64,000 nucleotides of DNA from the NCBI GenBank assembly GCA_019744975.1, contig JAIETP010000014.1, forward strand, positions 124,001 to 188,000, given 5' to 3'. Below the pieces are notes generated by a model. It was not told the origin of the DNA and did not search any database. It was given only the letters and a program-made list of their open reading frames with translations. The DNA is from Burkholderiales bacterium (lineage in GTDB: Bacteria > Pseudomonadota > Gammaproteobacteria > Burkholderiales > SG8-41). This document shows, one piece after another, positions 53,972 through 61,060 of the stretch (the stretch's first letter is position 1; each line of letters begins with the position of its first letter). Both the position numbers and the translations under genes were made by a program.

Positions 53972-54336
53972 TTCGTTGTTTTGCCCGGGCTGTTCTTCGC
54001 GCCGCCAACCACCCGCTTTTCAACCAGCGGAAACAAGCGCAGCACGGTGGTTTCCGGACCATTTTTCAAAACCGCCTCACTCTCGGTCAGCTTCACCAGG
54101 CGTGCCGAACCGTAACGACCGCCAAGAACCACGATCTCGCCGCTGATCATTGCAACCTTGCGCCCGGGTGACAACATCACCGATTGCAGCACCGGACCTG
54201 CGGATACCAGTTCGTCTCCGGCCGCCGCCGCCATCCCGCCCGGAGGCCGTGTCGGATCCATCATGCCCTGCGCACCGGCGGCCGCTGCCCCGCAAAACCC
54301 CAGGATCAATGCCGTCAATGTGCGCAAGTGTCTCAT
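53968..54336 (-). CDS. mshK: MSHA biogenesis protein MshK-like
   Basis: Small exported component of the msh operon. The 122 residues start with a signal peptide (MRHLRTLTALILGFCGAAAAGAQG), then MMDPTRPP and SVMLSPGRKVAMISGEIVVLGGRYGSARLVKLTESEAVLKNGPETTVLRLFP, a pattern resembling PilP/MshK. It overlaps mshJ and mshL by four bases each, so it is firmly part of this operon. Confidence 0.88.
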   Translation of the reverse strand: MRHLRTLTALILGFCGAAAAGAQGMMDPTRPPGGMAAAAGDELVSAGPVLQSVMLSPGRKVAMISGEIVVLGGRYGSARLVKLTESEAVLKNGPETTVLRLFPLVEKRVVGGAKNSPGKTTK

Positions 54337-55043
54337 ACCACCAGCCAGGCCTTGTTCAGACTCAAAGTATGCAGCGTCAATGTCAACCGGAGCCTTGGAT
54401 GCGCCCCCGCATCCAGCGTGACCTTGCCCCAGAACAACTGCCAGGGCAATGCCTCAAGCCGGGTGAGATAACCATGGAGTTCAGCGTAAGAACCTTCGAT
54501 GGACACCTCAAAACTATGCTGGTAAATGCTGCGGTCAGCGCCGCCGTTGCCCGCTTCACTGCCTGGTGCCGGCTGGGTTGCCGATCCTGCCGGCTTGGCC
54601 TGGGCACCGCTGGTCAGATAACGCTGCACCGGCAGCTTGCGCAGACTGACCAGCGCCAGGCCGCGCTCCTTCATCAACACGCCCTCCAGCAACTTGACCA
54701 CCTGATCCGGCGGCACCAGCTGTTTCTGCAGACCCTGCAGCCGCGAATCCATTTCCGCGATCTGCTTGCGCAACTCGTCCCGGTAACGGCGCTTCACTTC
54801 ATCCGGATCCGCCTTCCCGAGATTGGCGGCCATCATGACTTCACCGGTTTTGATTGCCATCCGGGCTTCGGACAACTGCGTGGTCAATCGTTTCTGCTGC
54901 AGCGCCAGCGGACCCAGCAGCAAGGTATCGAACAGCGCCACGACCACCGCCACGGCAGCCGCGGCAATCAGCACCCGTTCGCGCAGGGAACGCGCGTTAT
55001 AAAGAGCGCTCCAGAGTTGCCAGCGCCGGGTGAGTTCGGACAT
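54333..55043 (-). CDS. mshJ: MSHA biogenesis protein MshJ (PilO/GspM-like)
   Basis: Inner-membrane alignment protein. The 236 residues have one N-terminal helix (VLIAAAAVAVVVALFDTLLLGPLAL), a coiled coil (KRLTTQLSEARMAIKTGEVMM...EVKRRYRDELRKQIAEMDSRLQGLQKQL), and a periplasmic domain with LALVSLRKLPVQ and FEVSIEGSYAELHGYLTRLEALPWQLFWGKVTLD, the GspM/PilO-like fold. It overlaps its neighbours by one and four bases. Confidence 0.9.
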   Translation of the reverse strand: MSELTRRWQLWSALYNARSLRERVLIAAAAVAVVVALFDTLLLGPLALQQKRLTTQLSEARMAIKTGEVMMAANLGKADPDEVKRRYRDELRKQIAEMDSRLQGLQKQLVPPDQVVKLLEGVLMKERGLALVSLRKLPVQRYLTSGAQAKPAGSATQPAPGSEAGNGGADRSIYQHSFEVSIEGSYAELHGYLTRLEALPWQLFWGKVTLDAGAHPRLRLTLTLHTLSLNKAWLVV

Positions 55044-55714
55044 CAGCGTTTTTCCCCGGGCTCTGCAGCGACGGCGACGGGTTCACCCGTAGTGAGATTG
55101 AACTCCAGGTAGCGCGGGCCTGCGACAACCGGCTTTTCGCCCTCCTTGGCCGGCGGCGCTGGCGCCACCACAGGCCGCCGCATTTCCAGTGCTGAAAACG
55201 CGCGCCCCTGGAGCACAGGTTCCTTGTTCATTTTCTGGATGTACTGCGGCAGCAGGTTGGCACTGATCACCCGGCCCTGAATGGCCACTTCACCGGCGCC
55301 GTCGACGGTGAAGCCGGTAAGCCACAAACCATCCAGCGACTGTCGCGAAAATGCCTGCAGATAACCGGCAAAGCCGCTGCGATTTCCCAAGGCGCCGCCT
55401 TCCAGCACGCCCATGGCAGTGCGTGCGGATTTTAATTCCATCTCAAGCCGCGCCAGTTCGGCAGCAAGACCGGTATCATCTTTTTGCGCGGCACCCTCGC
55501 CCTTCAGCCGGTCGGTGTATTTGCCCTGCGCCTTGAGCAGCCCCTGCGCCGAAACCAGTTCAGCACGCAAACCGTCGACCAGATGCTGGTTGTAGAGCTG
55601 CAGGCCGATCATCACCACCACCGCGACTCCAGCCAGTATTGCCGCCCGGTTCAGCGACAGCAGCAGCCGCGGCTTGCGGAATGCAGGGCTCAAAAGATTG
55701 ATGTACTGGCTCAT
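55043..55714 (-). CDS. PilN-like inner-membrane protein of the msh operon
   Basis: Bitopic protein pairing with MshI and MshJ. The start at 55714 (MSQYINLLSPAFRKPRLLLSLNRAAILAGVAVVVMIGLQLYNQ) overlaps the mshI stop by one base and gives 223 residues. The N-terminal YINLLSP recalls the PilN QINLLP peptide that binds PilM; a coiled coil and a ferredoxin-like domain (LDGLWLTGFTVDGAGEVAIQGRVIS) follow. It corresponds to the MshI2/PilN role. Confidence 0.88.
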   Translation of the reverse strand: MSQYINLLSPAFRKPRLLLSLNRAAILAGVAVVVMIGLQLYNQHLVDGLRAELVSAQGLLKAQGKYTDRLKGEGAAQKDDTGLAAELARLEMELKSARTAMGVLEGGALGNRSGFAGYLQAFSRQSLDGLWLTGFTVDGAGEVAIQGRVISANLLPQYIQKMNKEPVLQGRAFSALEMRRPVVAPAPPAKEGEKPVVAGPRYLEFNLTTGEPVAVAAEPGEKR

Positions 55715-56643
55715 CAGGCCGCGCGCTCCTCGCGCAAGGCTGCACCGATCAGTTGCAGGCATTGCGATTGCCGCAGCGGATCACGCAATTCCGGGACTCC
55801 CGGAAAATCCATGACCCGCTCCAGATCCAGCTGGACCACCGGCACCGTCAGGTTGGCGCCCAGATATTCGACCAGCTGCGCACCATCGGGCACCTGCGAC
55901 ACAATCAGGCGCGACACCGCCACATTGCGAAACTGGCGGTCAAAGTTGTCCAGGGATCGCTGCAATTCCAGCGCCACCCGGTCGTAACGCGCTTCAACAT
56001 CCATGCCGGAAGCAAAGTCCTGCAATGAAACCTCGATCTGGCGGGCCTGGTACAACTCCCCGTTGCAGGTAAATGTCAGCAACGCACCGGCATCATCAAA
56101 ACACAGCATGGCCAGGCCACGGCCTTCTTCTTCAAGCAGCCTGGCCACGTTGCGTTGCGCAAGTTCGGGGATATCGATCACTTCCAGATCAATGTCGGCG
56201 TCATTGAAGGGTTTGACTGTCGCGGCAATCGCATCGTTACGCGCCGCCACGGCCAGCATCTGTGCTGCGCGCCCCGCGTTATCACCGCCAGGCACGTTGA
56301 CGGCATCGACCATCGCCGCTTCAACCGGATAATCGATCAAGTCCTTCAGCGACCAGCGCACCGCATTCCTGGCCTCCGCGGCCGGCACGTTTGGCGCATC
56401 GACGGCAAACGTCTGGTACTGGCTGGTCTTCAGCAAGGTCGTGCATTGATAACGGTCGAGATTCAGTTCCTTGCGCAGGCGCTTCAGCGTATCGACGTCT
56501 CCGCCCTCTTTGCGAAATGATTCACAGAGCAGTATTTCCGGGCGCGGCTTGCCCTCGACAAGGACATGCGACAGATCAATGCGATCAGCATGAAGATTGA
56601 GACAGAGCCACCCTGGACGTTGTTTTTTTCCGAATAGATTCAT
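55714..56643 (-). CDS. mshI: MSHA biogenesis protein MshI (PilM-like actin-fold protein)
   Basis: Cytoplasmic actin-like scaffold of the pilus assembly platform. The 309 residues begin MNLFGKKQRPGWLCLNLHADRIDLSHV and contain TTLLKTSQYQTFAVDAPNVPAAEARNAVRWSLKDLIDYPVEAAMVDAVNVPG, VIDIPELAQRNVARLLEEEGRGLAMLCFDDAGALLTFTCNGELYQARQIEVS, matching PilM/MshI. No membrane helix is present, consistent with a PilN-like partner just downstream. A good sigma-70 promoter lies upstream. Confidence 0.93.
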   Translation of the reverse strand: MNLFGKKQRPGWLCLNLHADRIDLSHVLVEGKPRPEILLCESFRKEGGDVDTLKRLRKELNLDRYQCTTLLKTSQYQTFAVDAPNVPAAEARNAVRWSLKDLIDYPVEAAMVDAVNVPGGDNAGRAAQMLAVAARNDAIAATVKPFNDADIDLEVIDIPELAQRNVARLLEEEGRGLAMLCFDDAGALLTFTCNGELYQARQIEVSLQDFASGMDVEARYDRVALELQRSLDNFDRQFRNVAVSRLIVSQVPDGAQLVEYLGANLTVPVVQLDLERVMDFPGVPELRDPLRQSQCLQLIGAALREERAA

Positions 56644-56674
56644 GCGCTCGGCGGCTCGTAGGATAAACCCCGCG

Positions 56675-56702
56675 AAAATACCATATTTTTCAATGTTGTC
56701 AA
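56675..56702 (-). promoter_or_regulatory. Sigma-70 promoter of the mshI operon
   Basis: On the minus strand TTGACA, 16 bases, TATTTT, ending about 32 bases before the mshI ATG. The -35 is a perfect match. Confidence 0.7.
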
Positions 56703-56763
56703 TGACTTAAGGCGGGATTTCTGGTACCTGGTACTGACTGAAAGTCGTAGCCCTTTGTTTTAA

Positions 56764-59700
56764 TTAATAATTTTCACGCATATAAATCCGCTCATCACTG
56801 CCGGAACGGATCCCAAAACGCACGCGGGCCGCCGGATCCTTGTCATAAGCCGCGCCGCACCACTGTCCGCGCAAATGCGCCAACGCCCCGGGTGCCGCAA
56901 CCGGCGCATAAGCCGGGCAAGCCTCGGCGCTGGGTCCGCTCCCGAGATTGATCGCCAGATCCACGCTGCCGTTGTTGCCGGCGCCCGGCGCACTCAAGCG
57001 GATCTCGCCTCGTCCGGCGGTCAACGGACCGGTGACCGCCGTTACCGTTACATCGCCGGCATTCAGATTGCCGATATAGTTGCCCATACCCACGCTGCCA
57101 TTCCCCACCGTTGTACAGGTATCCGCGGTGTTAGTTGCAAAGAACGTGCCTGTCCAAAACTGCGCCTCAAAAGGCACCCGCAGCGGCAATAATTGCGAGC
57201 CACTGGCGCCGATCAGGCGCAGCCGCCCGAAACGCATGGCCTTGCCCGTCGAAAATGCAATGCCGTTGCCGGCAGTCGCCTGTCCAAATCTCGCCGGGTT
57301 CGTCGAGTAGGCGACACCGTCCGTGTCAATGACATTGATCGCCAGCGAAATTTCGGCGTCGAACGGCGCCTCGGGTGCCGAGCGCGTAAAAAACAATCCG
57401 CTCCCCGAGTTAAAGGTCAATGTGCCGGTACCATTCCCGGCAGCAACAATTGCAGGATCCGGTACGGTAACCGCAGCGGCATCCAGCGTGCCGCTGGCCG
57501 CGGTATAAGCCTTGCCAGTCAGGCTGGCATTGCTGATCTTGAAAAACGCCTGCGCCGCCGGCGTCGTGCCACTGTAGTTCGCGGTAGTGCCGCCGGTCAG
57601 GTTGCGCGCGGTTACAGTCAGCACCGGTTCCAGACCCGGTGCATAGTTGAACGGCTGACCAAGATAGGTGAATGCACCTGCAGTGCAGGCGGTCGTGAAC
57701 AGCGGCGTGTTCGCGCTGACATCAAAATGATGCGGCGTGAAACGGCCGATGTTGCCGCTTGTGGTGCCCGTGACATCACCCACGCCCAGATAATTGCTGT
57801 CGCCGACGCCGGGCGTGATGGTGATGATGCCGACTTCATTCCAGGTCACATTGCTGACAGTGGCCGAACCGGCACTGAACAGGCCTCCGGGAATGATGCC
57901 GTTGTCCAGCGCAGGATTATTGGACAGCCCCAACCCGGGAGCCAGCGCGGTGGTCAGCCGGACACCTTCGGGCGCGATTTCCCGGCCATAGTTCGGTGTT
58001 GCGTTGCCCTGGGCATTCACCGCTGTCGCGGTCAGCGTGATGCTTTCGCCGGCCTTGATGAACACCGCGCCGGCGGCGTCCGCTGCGCCGGGATTGGCAA
58101 CACCGTCTGCGGTGCGCTGGATATTGCTCACCACGAAACCTGCAGGTCTGACCACAAAATCATTGGACGCGCCGGTCATGTAATCCCCGGAATTGTCGAT
58201 GTTGTGACGTGCACTGAGCCGGATCGCGCCGACATCGGGATAGTTCATGGTGAAGCTCGCCGTCGAGTTGGCGCCGAAAGTCATCGATTTTGTAGTCCAG
58301 GTGGTCACCCCACTACCGGGATTGGCGGCAATCGCAGTCGCTCCGTTGTTGTCGACTGTCACCTGCTGGCCGCCCTGACAGGTCGCCGGATTCACGCACT
58401 GCGACGCCAGATCAATGTTCACATTGCCGTTGAACAGCCCGACGCAGGCATCGCTGGAATCACTTTTGCGCACTGCCCGCAGCGTTTGCGCGGCGGAGGT
58501 CGTGCCGGCAATCTGTGTCGGTATCGCACTGAAAATAAACCCGCTGTCGTTGAATTCCAATTCACAGGTCTGGCTCAGGCCGTTGAAACACAGCGTGGCC
58601 GATGCCGGGGCTGGCGACGTGGTGCCGGCGCCCAGGGTGACGGTACCCGGCGTGGTGCGGCGCAGGTTGGCCAGTGTCGAGCCGGTAAAGCTGATGGTGT
58701 CGCCACCAACCCAGCCGGTCGGGCTCAACGTAGTCGTCACACTGTCGAGATAGAGCGTGGTGCAGCCTGCATCGGCGCAGGCCTTGACGGTGACGGTCGC
58801 CGGCTCGCAGGTCAACCCCAGCCCGCTATGCTCGATGCGGACATGGCTGAACGCAATCGCGCAGGGCCTGGTGATGTCGCGGATGGCGATGACTTCCGCA
58901 TCAGTAAGGACCTGGTTGTAAATACGCACTTCATCGAGCTGCCCGTCCAGATAAACGGGAGATCCGCCGGTGTCTTCGATGCGGCCGATGCTGGAAAACG
59001 CCGTGCCGATGACCCCGGTGGCGATGGCACCACTCGCATTCAATGTGCCGTCGACATAGATTTTATAGGCGCCGGCCGCGTGATCGCGGGTCAGCACCAC
59101 ATGGCGCCACACACCGTTGTTGATGGCGACGGCGGATTTGGTGGAAAAGTCATTGCCGACGGAAACGCCGATCCGGCCGGAGGCATCAATCCAGCCCCAG
59201 AAAATGTCATCCGCACCGCCCGCCTGTTCGACGCCGGTTACGCCCGGCGCCTGCCAGGCGAGATCGTTGCCGGTCTGCGTGGTCCTGATCCAGAACGCGA
59301 GACTGGCCGTGGCATTGAGTTCATTGGACAGATTGCCGACCTGGATATGACGCGTGGCGCCGTCCAGTTGCGCACCGTTGCAGACCTGGGCCGGCACGGG
59401 TGTGGCGCCACCGGCTGCCGTGCCGTTAAATCCGTTGCCGCTCGAATCCACGACATCCCCGGCGGCATTCCAGGCCGCCTCATCCAGCTTGAAATAAGCC
59501 CGTGGCGTTGGCAGCGCACCGCCGCAATACGAGAGCGCCGACAGCGGAATGAACTGGAACCCGCCGGTGGACGGTCCGCTCCAGCTGAGTTGCGCCACGG
59601 CCTGCCCGCCATTTTCATAAAACTCCATGGTCACCGGATAACGCTGTCCGGCGGTCAACGCAATCGCGGCACTGTCGTCATTGGTCGCGCCGTGATCGGT

Positions 59701-60981
59701 CCAGTTGTTGATGACCAGATTGCCGTTGATGTACAAACGCACGCCGTCGTCGCTGCGGGTGCGAAAAATGTAATTGCCGCTCACCGGCGGCGTCACGAAT
59801 CCGGTCCAGCGTACGCTGAAATTGTCGGCGCCGATGCCGGCGACCCCGGGCGTGCCGTTACCCCAGTCAAAATTGATCGGGCCGTCGATGCGCTCCGTCG
59901 TGTTGCCGGTCAGGTTCATCTGGTCGAAGTAAGTCCCGCGCAGGCCGGGCAGATAACCGATTTCGGCGAAAAATGCGGCCTGCGAATTGGCGGCAATGAT
60001 CCCGCCCGGTGTTGAGGCGATATTGTTTACAGTCAGGGTATAAGGCTGGGCTGTCAGCGTACTGGTGGTCAGCGTCACGGTCTGGTTATCGATGCCGAGT
60101 GCTGCCGCGGAAACCGTGGCGCCGCCGCTGAGCGCGTAGTTCGCCGCGTTCTGCGCAGTGGCCGCAGTCACCGGCCGCGAAAAGAACACCGTGACCTGGT
60201 TGGTCGTGCCGCAGGCCAGCGATGCCGACACCAGTTCCGGCACAGCAGGCCGCAGGGCGATGGTCAGAAACGCATTGACCGAGTTTGCTACGGTAGCCGT
60301 CGTATCTCCGGTCGGGCCGGCAGCATCCTTGACTCCGTCCCACACACCGATCCCGCCGCCATCTCCCGCAGTTGTGCCGCCGTCCGAGCGTTCGCTGAGA
60401 TTCGACAGGTTGGCATTGGTCTGGTTGCTGAATCCGGCCGCCGCCGAATCGTTATGCCGCGACACCGCCTGCACGACGAGGGTCTGCGCCACCGTGGTTG
60501 TGACACCGGTTACCGTGACCGAAGTACTCTGCGGGTTTCCTTTGACGCCACCGCCGGTCACATCCCAGGGATTGCCCGTACTGATGACATCGCGATAGGT
60601 GAGGATGCGTGCGTAAACATGATTGCCCGGATCATTGATGTCGGGCGCCGGCATGGCATTGGATGTCGCCCGCGCCCAGAACACCGTCAACCGGGTGCCG
60701 TTCGCCGGCGCGTTGGTATTCTGCGGGCTGCCGGGTATTTCGACAAAACCCTGCGCGTTGTTGAACTGGACATCATCGGCACCACGGCTTTCGACGAACA
60801 GCAGCGCAATATCCCCCGTCTGGTGGGCGGGCCATGGTGGAGAAACATCCCCGGTGCCGCCCACGGCATTGCCCGCCGCCTGGAACGTCGGCGCGGCAAT
60901 TGCTGCACCGCCTGTAATAATCACCAAGCCAAGCGCCAGTATCAGTCTCAGAAAGTCATTTAAATATTTGATTTTAAACAT
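56764..60981 (-). CDS. mshQ: Giant MshQ-type surface protein with PA14, LamG and DUF6701 domains
   Basis: Probable pilus-associated adhesin or tip protein. The 1405 residues have a signal peptide (LILALGLVIITGGAAIAAPT), an N-terminal beta-rich module (about 31-245), an Ig-like domain (248-325), a PA14 domain (343-485, YFDQMNLTGNTTERIDGPINFDWGNGTPGVAG...YIFRTRSDDGVRLYINGNLVINNWTDH), a LamG/concanavalin-type domain (495-705, ending YLDGQLDEVRIYNQVLTDAEV), and a C-terminal DUF6701 region (about 710-1405). PA14 and LamG are typical carbohydrate-binding modules. It lies directly upstream of mshI, and a paralogue follows it. Confidence 0.9.
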   Translation of the reverse strand: MFKIKYLNDFLRLILALGLVIITGGAAIAAPTFQAAGNAVGGTGDVSPPWPAHQTGDIALLFVESRGADDVQFNNAQGFVEIPGSPQNTNAPANGTRLTVFWARATSNAMPAPDINDPGNHVYARILTYRDVISTGNPWDVTGGGVKGNPQSTSVTVTGVTTTVAQTLVVQAVSRHNDSAAAGFSNQTNANLSNLSERSDGGTTAGDGGGIGVWDGVKDAAGPTGDTTATVANSVNAFLTIALRPAVPELVSASLACGTTNQVTVFFSRPVTAATAQNAANYALSGGATVSAAALGIDNQTVTLTTSTLTAQPYTLTVNNIASTPGGIIAANSQAAFFAEIGYLPGLRGTYFDQMNLTGNTTERIDGPINFDWGNGTPGVAGIGADNFSVRWTGFVTPPVSGNYIFRTRSDDGVRLYINGNLVINNWTDHGATNDDSAAIALTAGQRYPVTMEFYENGGQAVAQLSWSGPSTGGFQFIPLSALSYCGGALPTPRAYFKLDEAAWNAAGDVVDSSGNGFNGTAAGGATPVPAQVCNGAQLDGATRHIQVGNLSNELNATASLAFWIRTTQTGNDLAWQAPGVTGVEQAGGADDIFWGWIDASGRIGVSVGNDFSTKSAVAINNGVWRHVVLTRDHAAGAYKIYVDGTLNASGAIATGVIGTAFSSIGRIEDTGGSPVYLDGQLDEVRIYNQVLTDAEVIAIRDITRPCAIAFSHVRIEHSGLGLTCEPATVTVKACADAGCTTLYLDSVTTTLSPTGWVGGDTISFTGSTLANLRRTTPGTVTLGAGTTSPAPASATLCFNGLSQTCELEFNDSGFIFSAIPTQIAGTTSAAQTLRAVRKSDSSDACVGLFNGNVNIDLASQCVNPATCQGGQQVTVDNNGATAIAANPGSGVTTWTTKSMTFGANSTASFTMNYPDVGAIRLSARHNIDNSGDYMTGASNDFVVRPAGFVVSNIQRTADGVANPGAADAAGAVFIKAGESITLTATAVNAQGNATPNYGREIAPEGVRLTTALAPGLGLSNNPALDNGIIPGGLFSAGSATVSNVTWNEVGIITITPGVGDSNYLGVGDVTGTTSGNIGRFTPHHFDVSANTPLFTTACTAGAFTYLGQPFNYAPGLEPVLTVTARNLTGGTTANYSGTTPAAQAFFKISNASLTGKAYTAASGTLDAAAVTVPDPAIVAAGNGTGTLTFNSGSGLFFTRSAPEAPFDAEISLAINVIDTDGVAYSTNPARFGQATAGNGIAFSTGKAMRFGRLRLIGASGSQLLPLRVPFEAQFWTGTFFATNTADTCTTVGNGSVGMGNYIGNLNAGDVTVTAVTGPLTAGRGEIRLSAPGAGNNGSVDLAINLGSGPSAEACPAYAPVAAPGALAHLRGQWCGAAYDKDPAARVRFGIRSGSDERIYMRENY

Positions 60982-61060
60982 TATTTAATGTTTTGACGAT
61001 CATAATTGACTTTGAGTGACAGTCAGAGTCTTTGTCATTGCCTTGGTTCCGCTGATCCCG

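Noticed and set aside
57193-60015. 940-codon plus-strand ORF opposite mshQ
   Set aside because: It lies wholly antisense to a protein with clear domains, is rich in Arg and Gly typical of antisense frames in GC-rich DNA, and has no recognisable domain.
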